Part shown: piece by piece, positions 1-10,193 of the stretch | Layout of the letters: each line of letters opens with the position of its first letter | Position numbering within the stretch: the first letter of the stretch is position 1 | NCBI GenBank assembly: GCA_030512335.1 | Contig: JAULSU010000003.1 | Coordinates: forward strand, 1,550,001 to 1,614,000 | DNA: 64,000 nt | Source: Immersiella caudata | Lineage: Eukaryota; Ascomycota; Sordariomycetes; Sordariales; Lasiosphaeriaceae | Direction of reading: 5' to 3' | Notes under the pieces: generated by a model | What the model saw: the letters and a program-made list of their open reading frames with translations, nothing else | The model's database searches: none | Told to the model about the DNA's origin: nothing | Program-made: the position numbers and the translations under genes

Positions 1-545
1 TCCACTGCGCGTCCCACTGCGCATGCGCGGCGTGGAGGGGCCATGCGGGGCATCCGAAAATGCCGTGTGCCAAGACACATGGGTTATGACCGCATGCGGC
101 CCCGAAGGAGAATCGCCTGCGTTCTTACCCATTCTTACCGGGCGGAAAATATGACACTGAGGATTCCAGGAACCGAAATCAAGGAGAACGTGCTGCTACG
201 CCTGCAGCCGATTCGGTAACAGATTGGCCAATCCCGGTCACATCCCGCGTTCTAATGCAGAGCAGCGCCTTGGATGCCACCGCAAAGCTGGGAAATCTGG
301 GAATATCGCCCCAGAGTTACTGACTAGGCAGGAGCACACCCGAGCTGGGGACAAGCTTTCCTTGCGTTTGGGTGTATGGGTGGACACCTTTTGTATCTAC
401 TTTAATACTGTGGGGAAGCTTTAAATATCAGAGGCGTTCTAGTGCAGAGCCTGCAGGGCTTACATTGTTGGAATTTCCTGTCTCAAGCGGACAGTTGTTC
501 CCCATCTTTCTCCCGACAAACGAACGGGAAAATAAGAAGATAAAA
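1..545. other. Intergenic and 5' flank, no gene seen
   Basis: I see no convincing coding region here. Short open frames have no recognisable protein character. The last part is the leader of the sulfotransferase-like gene that starts at 546. Confidence 0.5.
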
Positions 546-1996
546 ATGTCAAACAAGCCGATCTTTGTCGCTACCCATCCGAGGGCATGCTCAACTGCCT
601 TTGAGCGAGCAGGTTCACCCCATTGACCTGGAAATCCGAGTCCAAAGTTTCGAGGTGGGCGGGAACTAACAAATCTTTAGGTGTTTATGACACGCGAAGA
701 TCTCAACTGCATTCACGAGCCATTTGGGGATGCCTTCTATTTCGGACCAGAGCGTCTCAGTGAGAGATATGCCGATGACGAAACTGCGAGGAAGGAGTCA
801 GGTTTCGCAGAAACATGTTTTGCTGACGTGGTAAACCAGCTCAGGGCGGAGATTGCCAAGGTAAATTGTTCTGGCATTTTGCTCCCTCTGGATCGTACGA
901 AGCAGGCATGGAAAAGGCGGTGCGTTGGTGGTGGGAGTTGTGTGGACGGCAGTACCGCTGTGTCACGACCCCTAACTCAGGGGTATTTACATCTCACCAA
1001 CACCACCACAGCACCCTGCTCTCCCATCCCTTCAACCCCCCTCAAAACCATCGCTAACACCTCTTCCAGGGAAAACGAGTCTTCATCAAAGACATAATTC
1101 ACTATCTCTTCCCTCCCAACAAAGCCCCCGCCCAGATCGCCCCCTCCCTCCTCTCCGAAGACCACCCCAAAGCCAACGGAACCGCCAATGGGACCGCCAA
1201 CGGGGCCACTAACGGCACCCACTCACTCCCTAACCCAACCGCCCTTCCCCTCCCCATCCTGCGCGAGTTTCACTTCACCTTCCTCATCCGCCACCCCCGT
1301 CGCGCCATCCCCTCCTACTATCGCTGCACCATCCCCCCTCTCTCCTCCAAAACCGGTTTCCACCACTTCCTCCCTTCCGAAGCCGGCTACGACGAACTCC
1401 GCCGCACCTTTGACTACCTCCGCTCCGCCGGCGTAATCGGCCCGCGCCTCTCCTCCTCTTCCCCTTCCGATCTCCCCAACCCTTCCGAAATCCGCATCAC
1501 CGTGATCGACGCCGATGACCTGCTAGACCACCCCGAAGATGTCATCCGCGCGTACTGCAAGGAGGTAGGTCTGGAGTTCTCGCCGGGGATGCTAAAGTGG
1601 GAAGATGAGGAGAGCAAGGCGAGGGCGAAGGAGCAATTTGAGAAGTGGAATGGTTTCCACGAGGACGCGATTGGGAGCACCGAGTTGAAGCCGAGGGAGC
1701 ATAGGGCCAAGACGCCGAGTCGGGAGGAGGAGGATGAGACGTGGAGGGAGAAGTATGGGGAGGAGGCGGCTAGGATGATTAGGGAGACGGTGGATGCGAA
1801 TGGTGGGTCTCCCCTTTCCGCCATATGGTTCCTGATGTGGCTATTCACGGCTTTGTCGGATGTCTCAAGCGCTCTTGCGCAAGAGCGCTTGAGACATTGC
1901 GTTGCCTAGAAACCTCCTCTTAAGAGAAATAACTGACGGATGTTTACCACAGTGGAGGATTATGAGTATTTGAAGGAGTTTGCGATGAAGTTTTAG
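546..1996 (+). CDS. P-loop sulfotransferase-like protein
   Basis: Four exons: 546-608, 681-860, 1070-1802, 1953-1996, giving 339 residues. The protein opens with FVATHPRACSTAFER, the 5'-PSB-loop (P-loop) that binds the PAPS phosphate in sulfotransferase-fold proteins of fungi, followed by a short acidic/aromatic stretch (IHEPFGDAFYFGPER) and later LIRHPRRAIPSYYR, which resembles the 3'-phosphate-binding motif. The C-terminal half ends DYEYLKEFAMKF. A low-complexity Asn-Gly-Thr-Ala repeat interrupts the protein at about residues 110-125. Intron 1 appears to use a GC donor, because the only join that keeps the conserved STAFER-VFMTR frame starts the intron with GCAGGT at 609. Intron 3 (1803-1952) contains a perfect palindrome. 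The family is often annotated as P-loop NTP hydrolase or branched-chain aminotransferase-like sulfotransferase; the substrate is unknown. Family assignment is fairly secure, activity is inferred. Confidence 0.82.
1860..1897. repeat. 38-nt perfect palindrome in intron 3
   Basis: The 38 bases read identically on both strands: the left arm is A followed by TGTCTCAAGCGCTCTTGC and the right arm is its exact reverse complement with no spacer. It lies inside the 150-nt third intron of the sulfotransferase-like gene. It shares its terminal TGTCTCA with the palindrome at 60769-60817. In RNA it could form an 18-19 bp hairpin with almost no loop, or a shorter stem with a small loop. Confidence 0.9.
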
Positions 1997-2137
1997 GATG
2001 CCGCGGCTGTTCAAACGAGAAGGTTGTACCATGTCTATTTTATGGTCGAAGGTGCCATGATTACTGGTGATGTACAGTGATACAGTAAAAGTACATGAAT
2101 CTACAGGGCTGAACTTGTCTCTCCGGACTGTCGTCCC

Positions 2138-3420
2138 TCATGCTGCCACGGGTGATGCTGGCAGTTCTGGTCTTGGCTCCTGCCGGCCCTTCCAGTACCG
2201 GGCGCTGTCCGCTTTTGTCATATGAGGCAGGCCAATGACATGCTCGACGTTGTCGGTCCAGTTTGCTGCGTAGCGGATGTCCTCCGGCTTAGCCCAGTAG
2301 ATGGTAGCGCCGTGCAGCTTCTTGAACTCCTCGAGATCGTAGGTGGTGGTCTCGTCCGCAACGGTGTCGAACAGCGTCTTGGGCTCCTCCTTGATCTCAA
2401 CCACCTCCACATCCACCTCACTGCCCTTCGCCTTGGCGTTGGCAATCTTCTTGAGCATCTTTTCATGCTTGTAGCGCTCCCAACTGTTCGGCTGGTGCGG
2501 CACTTGCTTGGAGCCATTGACCCTCACATCTAGCCCGGTCAACGTCTGCCAGTCGACAAACTTCTTCCCCGCCCCCCCCTGGACGGCCACCCCCAACCTC
2601 TCCATCCGCTTGCGATTCTTCGACGTTGTCTTATCCGCCTCGGCCAGCTCCGCAATCCCGATCGGCACCTTCAGCTTCCTGCGATCCTCCAGCCTAACCT
2701 TCTTATCCATCAGATCTTCCCAGTCCGCCTTCCACATCTTGCTCCCCTTCCCAACACCACTCAGTACCGCTGCAACATCCGCAACCGCGTTTGGGCGCTG
2801 GTCGTTCAGCGCCTTTCCGCGTTCATGCTTGCTCATATGTAGGAGCCTGTACTCCTCCTCGGGATCATCGCGCCCCCACTCAAGCTCATGCCGCTTCTTG
2901 AACTCGCGCAGCTTCTGATAAACACTACGACCGACCTCGCCGAGCCCCGGTCCGAAATCTATCACCGCCATCGGTTGCCAGTAATCTTTTCTCAGCTTGG
3001 CGGGGACATTCTTCTTTCCAGTATAGGGCATTTGTCGATATGCTTTGTTGACCTGTCGACACATTCATCAGCCTCCTTTCTCTACCACCCATAACTTAGG
3101 TAAGGACTTACATCGATCGTCCTCGTAAACGAGTACAGAATATGTCCATCATATGTATGGTTGTGAATCCAAATCTTCTCCCCGTGGTACGGTGTATGGA
3201 AATGAACCCTTCCCTCCTCAGCCCATCTTTCTGCACGCGTCTTCTCCTTCTCCTCGGGTTTGACGGCGACCTCTTCGGTTTTTGCTTTGACTGCTGTAGC
3301 AGGAGAGGCAGCGGTGGTAGCTAACCTCGTCTGGCTGTGGTATATTTGCGCGTGCCGGATGCTGAGTCTCGAAACCCCAAATGCCAGGCGACGTGCCGGC
3401 ATGGCGTGGAGGGAATTCAT
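2138..3420 (-). CDS. MHR1: Mitochondrial large-subunit ribosomal protein mL67 / Mhr1
   Basis: Two exons (3420-3112 and 3052-2138, intron 3053-3111) give 407 residues. Residues about 70-190 contain the Mhr1/mL67 core: GEKIWIHNHTYDGHILYSFTR, then RKDYWQPMAVIDF and a basic, KKRHELEW-type region. In budding yeast Mhr1 is both a component of the mitochondrial ribosome (mL67) and a factor in mitochondrial DNA recombination; the family name in domain databases reflects transcription and recombination roles. The N-terminus (MNSLHAMPARRLAFGVSRLSIRH) is Arg-rich and acid-free, as expected for a mitochondrial presequence. The remaining C-terminal half is Lys/Glu-rich and specific to filamentous fungi. 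I am confident about the family and matrix location; the recombination role is only known from yeast. Confidence 0.85.
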
Positions 3421-4322
3421 GGTGGCCTAGAGGCCTTGCGCCGCACCGCTGCTGTCGTGGTCGCTTTTGGGGATGGGGGGGGGGGACAGGGCGACGACGA
3501 CAACGGCTTGGACGGGCGGTTTGGAGGCTGAGTGTCGAAGTTCGCATTGTCAAGCGAGCTTGGGCCTCGCAACATTTTTTGACCAGGATCAATTGCCCGC
3601 GATGATTGGCTAATAATCGTTTGTGGGTCCACATAACGGTGCAGACAACAGCGCCGCTCCCAAAACTTTGGGTCTTTTACTTTCGCATGTGGGAGATGGC
3701 GAGCTACCTGACTTTACTCCCTCTAGAAAGTCGTAAACGATCACCCTTCTCCTGCCTTTGAGTCACCCTTCCGAACGCCTTCTTATGTGTCAAACATGGC
3801 TTTTGACGTTTCCAGTAAGCGATACCACACTTCCGGTATGCTTTCTTACATTTCCAGTACACACTCTTCCATTCCGAACATTCCTTTATTCACTTTTAAT
3901 GTGCCTTCTTACATATCCACCATACTTTTTTATACTTCCGATATGTGTCTCAACACTTGAAATACACCTTTTTACATTTCTAACACGCCTTTTGACATTT
4001 CTGGCCTGCCTTCTCAAGCTCCTGATACGCCTTCCTGCAGTTCAACCTTGTTGCATTGTCAGTACACCTTCACTTTAAAAGCGGGGACGAGATATTCACG
4101 ATCCGATGCCTCTCTGCTTTCATGCAACAGTTCTTTTATTTTACTACAGGGGTCCCATGATGAGAACTTGTGTCACACTGACTACAAAACAGACCATTAC
4201 CTCCCCAACCTGTATCCCTGTCATAAACCATTCCAGTCATCACGAGCCATCATTGAACGCGAGGGTTTGTTTGTCTCTTGAGTATGCACAAACAAGCAGC
4301 AAAGCATCGCGTCGCGGCGTGC
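3421..4322. other. Intergenic region holding a 21-bp tandem repeat
   Basis: This 0.9-kb gap separates the 5' end of the mL67 gene from the 3' end of hsp98. Its middle is a degenerate tandem repeat (listed separately). The rest is presumably the mL67 promoter on one side and the hsp98 3' UTR on the other. Confidence 0.6.
3752..4068. repeat. Degenerate 21-bp tandem repeat (about 15 units)
   Basis: From 3775 to 4068 the sequence divides into 14 successive units of exactly 21 bases; a further unit with two extra bases precedes them from about 3752. A rough consensus is ATGCCTTCTTACATTTCCAGT; good copies are 3838-3858, 3901-3921, 3964-3984 and 3985-4005. Because 21 is a multiple of three, one plus-strand frame stays open for 107 codons and shows a hydrophobic heptapeptide repeat of the type LLTFPVS. 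The units are diverged by many substitutions but almost no indels, which is unusual for an old minisatellite. I regard it as non-coding. Confidence 0.85.
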
Positions 4323-7109
4323 TTACGAGTTGTAAAGGTCCTCATCCATCGAATCGTCCGGCATAATCTCTTCAACGGCATCGTCATCGTCGTCAAGCAT
4401 CATTTCTTCATCACCTTCGCTGTCAGGGTGGTTCGGAATAACCGTAACCTTTCCATTGACCACCTCGACGCGTGCCACCTCACCGTCACGGATGTTGCCG
4501 CGGAGGATCAAAATTGCCATGCGATTGAGCACCTCCTTCTCAAGGAGACGCTGCAGGGGTCGAGCACCATAGGCTGGGGAGTAGCCTGCGGCACCAAGCT
4601 TATCCTTGGCCTCCTCTGAGACCTTGATGGTAACGTTGCGGTCATTATCGTTGAGGCGTCTCTGAATCTCGCTGATGCGTAGGTCGACAATCTTGCGAAT
4701 CTCCTTCTTTGTGAGACGGTTGAAAATGACGATCGAGTTGATGCGGTTGAGGAATTCCGGAAGGAAGTAGTTGCGGAGGGCGCCCATGACGAGCTCCCGT
4801 GTTGTTGGGTCAATCTTTCCGTCTCTGCCTGTCGGGCGAGCAAGGAAGTCGGCGCCCAGGTTCGATGTCATGACGACGATGCAGTTCTTAGCGTCCACGA
4901 TACGGCCTTGGCCATCGGTGATGCGGCCATCATCCATGAGCTGGAGGAGAACCGTCAGGACCTCCTTGGCTGCCTTCTCGACTTCGTCGAAGAGAAGGAT
5001 GGAGAACGGCTTGCGGCGGAGCGCCTCGGTCAGCTGGCCGCCAGCATCGTGACCGACGTAACCAGGCGGGGCGCCAATCATTCGGCTGAGCGAGTGTCGC
5101 TCCTGGTACTCAGACATGTCGAAACGGATCATGGCCTTCGGGTCATCGAAAAGGAACTCGGCAAGAGCCTTGGTGAGTAGAGTCTTACCCGTTCCGGAGG
5201 GACCACAAAACAGGAAGCTCGGCGGCTGATTGGGATTGGCGAGACCGGAGCGCTGGAGTCTGATGGCATTGGAAACCGACTGAACAGCCTCCTTTTGACC
5301 GACCACGATCTTTCCGAGATTCTGCTCCATGCGGAGCAGCTTTTCCTTCTCGGATGTCTTAAGTCGAGTGACGGGAATTCCAGTCCACCGCGCCACAATC
5401 TCGTTGATCTGATCGGGGCCAACAACGTCCGTAACCATCGAGCCCCCATGATCACCACCGCTAGAGTTGAGTGCGGCATCGGCAGCTGCCTTCTCCTTCT
5501 CAAGCTTGCGGATGACCTGCTCCTGTTCGGGGATGGCGTAGTACTGCAAGTCAGCAGCGCGGCTATGGTCCCCCATTCGGCTGGCATCTTCGGCCTTGAC
5601 ACGGAGATTCTCCAGCTTGAGCTTGGCTTCTTGAATGTCTTTGCCGCGTTGCCTCTCGCGCTCGTACTTCTCGCGGAGGGGTCTCAACTCCTCCTCGACG
5701 TTCTGAGCATCCTGCTTGGCAACGGCTAAGCGCGCCTTGGAGCCTTCGTCCTTTTCGCGGGAGAGAGCGTGAATCTCGATTTTCAGCTGTCGCAGTCTCC
5801 GCTCGAGGGAGTCGATGATCTCGGGCTGGGATTCTCGGGCCACGCGAACGGCGGCGGCAGCTTCATCAATAAGGTCGACGGCCGAGTCCGGTAGTCTTCG
5901 CTGCGTCAAATATCGAGCAGCCAAGTTGGCAGCTGCTACGATGGCGCTGTCGGCAATGTTCACACCGTGGTGAACCTCGTACTTTTCCTTTAGGCCGCGG
6001 AGAATCGAGACGGTTTCAGGGATGGTGGGCTCTTTGACGATGACTTGCTGGAAACGACGCTCGAAAGCTGCGTCCTTCTCAATGTACTTGCGGTACTCGG
6101 CCAGAGTCGTGGCGCCAATACAGTGAAGTTGTCCTCTGGCGAGCATAGGCTTGAGCAGGTTCGCAGCGTCCATGCCGCCTTCGCCGGAGGAGCCGGCGCC
6201 CATCAAAAGGTGAATTTCATCGACGAAGAGGACAATCATCTCCTTGGATTCCTGAATTTCCTTCAAGACGCCCTTCATGCGCTCCTCGAACTCTCCTCTA
6301 TACTTGCTCCCGGCGACCAAAGCGCCAACATCAAGAGACAGGAGCTTGCATGCTGCAAGGTTGTCTGGAACGTCCGAGTTGACAATTCGCTGAGCGAGAC
6401 CCTCCACCACTGTTGTTTTCCCTACACCAGGTTCGCCAATGAGGACCGGGTTGTTTTTCGTGCGACGGGACAAGATTCGAATCACTCGTCGGATCTCCTC
6501 CTCTCGGCCGATGACGGGATCGATCTTGCCCTCCCTCGCCATTGCCGTCATGTCGATGGTGAACTTTTGGAGGTTCTCGGTTTCCGATTCAGTGTCAGCC
6601 GTCTTCGAATCGACACGTTTTGTGCCCCGAATTGTCGTGATTGCATCTTGGATGAGCTTCGGCTTCAGAATGTTGGCCTCCTTGAGCGCAACCTGGATGG
6701 AGGGCTCTTCTGCAAGTGCTGTGATGAGATGATCAACAGCGATGTAGGTATCTTTCTGCACCTTCTGCAGTTCCATCGCCTTGCGGAGCACATTGTTGAA
6801 CGAAGGGGCCATCGAGACCGAATCTGGCGGGGGGTCTTGGCTGGGCAAACGGACCAGCGTCTTCTTCAATGAACGGTCGAAAAGCTGAGGATCGCCATGT
6901 GCGCGCTCGATAACCTGGCGCATAAGTGTGCTTGAAGTCCCCGGTGGTGCGTTTTGCTGATCTTTGCTCTGGTCGGGGAGAGGATCGATGAGGGCGACGG
7001 CCAAGTGGACTGGCAACAGCTGCGAGTGCGCATTCTGTTCGGCGAGCGTCATGGCGTCTTCCAACGCCTTCTTGGCTCTATCGGTAAACTCCATCTTGTT
7101 TGAAGCCAT
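4323..7109 (-). CDS. hsp98: Hsp98/Hsp104 (ClpB-type) AAA+ disaggregase
   Basis: A single uninterrupted frame of 928 residues starting at MASNKMEFTDR. Order of domains: Clp N-domain (about 1-165), first AAA+ module with Walker A GEPGVGKTT (about 227) and Walker B VLFVDEIH (about 295), the coiled-coil middle domain (about 430-545, Glu/Lys/Arg-rich), second AAA+ module with Walker A GPSGTGKTL (about 637) and a VIFNRL/PAYGARPLQR sensor-2 region, then an acidic tail (DEEMMLDDDDD) ending DEDLYNS. The enzyme is a cytosolic/nuclear hexamer that extracts and refolds aggregated proteins with Hsp70/Hsp40 after heat stress. The ATG at 7109 fits the family start; six upstream in-frame codons begin with TTG and are unlikely to be used. 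The long intronless frame is typical of heat-inducible genes. Very secure. Confidence 0.97.
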   Translation of the reverse strand: MASNKMEFTDRAKKALEDAMTLAEQNAHSQLLPVHLAVALIDPLPDQSKDQQNAPPGTSSTLMRQVIERAHGDPQLFDRSLKKTLVRLPSQDPPPDSVSMAPSFNNVLRKAMELQKVQKDTYIAVDHLITALAEEPSIQVALKEANILKPKLIQDAITTIRGTKRVDSKTADTESETENLQKFTIDMTAMAREGKIDPVIGREEEIRRVIRILSRRTKNNPVLIGEPGVGKTTVVEGLAQRIVNSDVPDNLAACKLLSLDVGALVAGSKYRGEFEERMKGVLKEIQESKEMIVLFVDEIHLLMGAGSSGEGGMDAANLLKPMLARGQLHCIGATTLAEYRKYIEKDAAFERRFQQVIVKEPTIPETVSILRGLKEKYEVHHGVNIADSAIVAAANLAARYLTQRRLPDSAVDLIDEAAAAVRVARESQPEIIDSLERRLRQLKIEIHALSREKDEGSKARLAVAKQDAQNVEEELRPLREKYERERQRGKDIQEAKLKLENLRVKAEDASRMGDHSRAADLQYYAIPEQEQVIRKLEKEKAAADAALNSSGGDHGGSMVTDVVGPDQINEIVARWTGIPVTRLKTSEKEKLLRMEQNLGKIVVGQKEAVQSVSNAIRLQRSGLANPNQPPSFLFCGPSGTGKTLLTKALAEFLFDDPKAMIRFDMSEYQERHSLSRMIGAPPGYVGHDAGGQLTEALRRKPFSILLFDEVEKAAKEVLTVLLQLMDDGRITDGQGRIVDAKNCIVVMTSNLGADFLARPTGRDGKIDPTTRELVMGALRNYFLPEFLNRINSIVIFNRLTKKEIRKIVDLRISEIQRRLNDNDRNVTIKVSEEAKDKLGAAGYSPAYGARPLQRLLEKEVLNRMAILILRGNIRDGEVARVEVVNGKVTVIPNHPDSEGDEEMMLDDDDDAVEEIMPDDSMDEDLYNS

Positions 7110-8002
7110 GTTGACTTCGTGAGACAAGTAATCTCGATTTGTGGGTGTGTTGCGTTTATCTCCAGACGGAAAGTGGGATGTCTGAGTGTGACGTCAGGCT
7201 CTGGGAAAGGCTGCCTATAGCAGTTGAGGGTGTTCCCAAGTGTTTCGCGTGTTGGTTGCTATTTCCTGAGTTTCAGTTGCATAAAGAAAAGAAAACGGAG
7301 GGTTGAAGAAGAGGCTGATCAACAATTTATTTTGATGACGACCTGGTTGCGTGTTTTGGTGCCCGAAACTACCGGATGGTGATGGCATCTGTGGGAGTGC
7401 GCTAGTAACCTCTGGAAGCTTCAACGGCTTCCAAGCTTTGGCGGGGAAGCGCGGGTGCCTTTCTTCCAGGCCCACCAATCAGACGGCGCGGGGTCTCAGT
7501 CAGACGACGGTCAGGTGACTTGGTGACTGACCAGTCGTCTTTATGATGTACCATAGTAAGTAAGGCCTTTCTCAATGTACTCTTGGTATCTTAAACTGCA
7601 AATCATGCCACTTGCAATGCAGCCGATGCATTTTTGACCTCTGCAAAGGCCTGCGGACGTCTGGTCAACGTGTTTCCGAATGGAGCGCATCACCCCGTTC
7701 TTCTGGCAGGAGCCTTGGCTCCCACCCCCAATCGGATCATGTCACAATCCAAGCACGTGGCGGGAGAAACGAGTTTGACCACCCGCAACACAGACAGTGA
7801 AGAGCCAGAAAAGGCATTCCCAAAGGAAGCGAGGCGTTTAAGGATCTTTTACGCCCTTGAACTCGAAGAGCAAGGCGTACCGGGAACGCAAAGAGGTATA
7901 AAGTGGTAGGGAGAGAGTGTTGAACCCATTTGTCCCACGACGTACCACCCTGGGAGCAATGCGTCTTGGTGACACAACGACAGCCCAACGACACCCGAAT
8001 TG
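7110..8002. other. hsp98 promoter and flank of a pseudogene
   Basis: The left part is the promoter and leader of hsp98. A short frame beginning at ATG 7739 and ending at 7909 has protein-like character and might be a detached N-terminal piece of the pseudogene that follows, but I cannot show this. Confidence 0.4.
7415..7431. promoter_or_regulatory. Possible heat shock element upstream of hsp98
   Basis: GAAGCTTC gives one perfect GAAnnTTC inverted pair at 7415-7422, followed by a further TTC at 7429-7431 (slightly off the 5-bp register). It sits about 305 bp upstream of the hsp98 start, a reasonable place for an Hsf1 site. A single perfect pair is expected by chance fairly often, so support is weak. 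Confidence 0.3.
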
Positions 8003-9870
8003 ATGGTTAACACCCAATACTATCAACAGCCTTTGCTGCCTGCCAGGTCTGGCCGTACGCCGCAACGGCGGGAAACCAATACCCGCAAGAGAGCCGAAAA
8101 GCGTCGAATCGCTGCATTACGTCATCGTGTTGACATTCCCTACACTACTGCGGGGAGGCGAGGTGACAGTGAGCTTAGAACAAACAATAACCCTTCCCGT
8201 TTCTACCAACAGAATTTGCGTGGCAATGAGCCCTTAAGTACCTATGACTTGTTAGGGTACGAAGGCCATGTAGCTTTTCCTGCTGCGAGGTCCAATTACG
8301 AGTTGAGCGACCGAACACGCGGCTCAAGACAAAGGAGAGCTATTCACGATACGGCTCTTGGCTCTCTTCTCTTTGTTATGAGCAGTTCAACGAACGCGGC
8401 GAAAATAGCGAGCCCCATGACCATCGAGACGAGACGATGGCTCATGATGAGCGTTACTTGAAGCGGCGACTGCACGATTCCTCACGACTGGAGCGAGGAA
8501 ATGGCGAGCATCCACGCAGGTGCGGCAATTCTGATGAGTTTCACGAGCAATGCCTACGCCAGGCGAGATTCACGACTTCAAGTTGGCCATGCAGGCGGTC
8601 TATGGCCCGTTCGACACGCTCACAGAAGTTGAAGCGCAGGTGTGGATACCGCCGACCAACCCCAACGCAAGAGTTCCCAAAGGACGTCACCTTTGGACGG
8701 ATGCTTTCGGAGTGATCAACTTCATTACCCTCGCAAAGAAAACAGTCTCACCCGTCTATTTAATTCTAGCAAAACGGCTTGCCAATGCCGTCCACAACGT
8801 GTTGGGCAAGACGCGCGATGGCTCGGCCCGATTGTATCCCGCCACCGACGAAGAGCCGCTGAAAGACGGGTTGCGCATCGGTCAGTTGGAGACCGACGGT
8901 CCTGACGGCGACGGTGATGGACGGTACCGTCCAACTCGACGTCCCTCTGCGGAGCCGTATACGCTGACATTGATCCGCAGTACCATCACTCCCTCATCCT
9001 GTGGGTATTTGCCCTCAACCGTCTAGCACTGGCAACTGGTGAGGTTGGGTACAACCGACTCGCAGTTCAGCTCGCGAAAGTGATATTTTCTGCCTTCATC
9101 AAGTGGGAAAAGACGCCTTACGGCGGTGGGCTACGACTCGCATGGAAAGTATCGGTCGACAGGAAACAGGCCCTGGTGCCTGAGGAGGGTCATTATGATG
9201 CGGCAACCGGTTACGTGGTCCTGCGACTCGTCCAGGAAGCTGCTGAGCAGATCGACGGCGCATGGGGGATTCTAAGTCGGGAGATAGCATCATACCACCT
9301 GATTATGAATCGGGCGGGAAGAGTGACGGTCAGCTGCGGTCCACTCGGCTATGGAATGGGTTTGTGGATGTTACAGTTCTTTCGAGACGAAGAATGGGCA
9401 CGCGAACTGGTAAACGAATGCCTTGTCCTGGTGTATGGAGCTCTCGACGCCTTCCCAGGAGTCGATCTCACCCATCGGGTAGCGTTCCGGGAGTTCAGCA
9501 CCTGTTTGGGATCGCAATGCTACCACGTAGGCATGGACATAACCACGCAGCTGCAAGCAATTATGCGATTCTGGGCACCAGCTCACTTGGATGCTGGGGT
9601 GCCCGATGGATCGAAGCCCATGACGCTCGTCATGCACGCTGCAGTGCTACTGCCGGGAGCTTTTCGAGATGGATACATCTGGAGATGGAAGTGTTGAGCG
9701 GAAAGGCAGCAGCTTTTCCCTGTGATCCTTCTGGGCGGTTATCTTTGTGATTGTCAACTTGGCAAGTTGTGGGAAGTAATTGACGAAGGCCTACATGAGG
9801 TTGGCCTAGTGGATGGTATGACGGTTGTCCACCCTCAGATTGTCCCGATCAGCAACAACGGTTTCGCTCC
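8003..9870 (+). pseudogene. Frameshifted pseudogene, six-hairpin glycosidase-like family
   Basis: Protein-like sequence continues for about 1.9 kb but jumps between frames six times. Segments: 8003 to about 8365; about 8367-8485 (CYEQFNERGENSEPHD, MAHDERYLKRRLHDSS); 8486 to about 8560 (DWSEEMASIHAGAAILMSF); 8550 to about 8925 (PTPGEIHDFKLAMQAVYGPF, HLWTDAFGVINFITLAK); 8978-9682 (QYHHSLILWVFALNRLALA, GYVVLRLVQEAAEQ); 9685-9720 (MEVLSGKAAAFP); 9722 to about 9870 (VILLGGYLCDCQLGKLWEV). One shift may be only an intron with a damaged junction: GTACCG at 8923, GCTGAC branch and CAG at 8978-8980 bound about 58 nt. The order of motifs (GLRIGQ, DGDG, QYHH, WVFALNR) matches what I recall of large fungal proteins with a six-hairpin glycosidase fold; that assignment is from memory. 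Very few in-frame stops exist, so damage is by indels, not by RIP. Confidence 0.68.
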
Positions 9871-10193
9871 AAGTCTTCAACCAAACTCGCCATACCACTG
9901 GCCTCAGATGAGTCGAAGCAGTGCCAAGGATATCTAGGCAGCAGTTTTCAGAGGAAATATATAGATATCGACCTCACAGTGGGCTTGCTGACTTAATACA
10001 AGTGCAGCGGGACTATGCACAGTCAGCCAGAATGAAGCTTCTTCGCAGGCTTGCAGTGCTGCCCCTTTCCCCACTTAACCCACACTAGTGCCATGCGACG
10101 GCAGGAGCCGATGATGTCGGGACTGGTTCACCAAACACCACCACTACGGCGTCTTTCTCAGCCTGCCCAGCTGATTCCAGAACTTTTGCGCAT
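9871..10193. other. Short intergenic region
   Basis: I see nothing in it beyond the presumed promoter of the PrpF-like gene. Confidence 0.5.

Noticed and set aside
1860..1897. Palindrome as a transcription terminator hairpin
   Set aside because: It lies in an intron of a eukaryotic gene with coding sequence following, and there is no T-run.
3758..4078. 107-codon plus-strand ORF across the 21-bp repeat as a protein gene
   Set aside because: The repeat period is a multiple of three, so an open frame is expected if one unit is open. No family is recognised, and the start is not an ATG in a good context.
7570..7909. Short frames between hsp98 and the pseudogene
   Set aside because: Could be a decayed N-terminus of the pseudogene but no motif proves it, so I did not extend the pseudogene.
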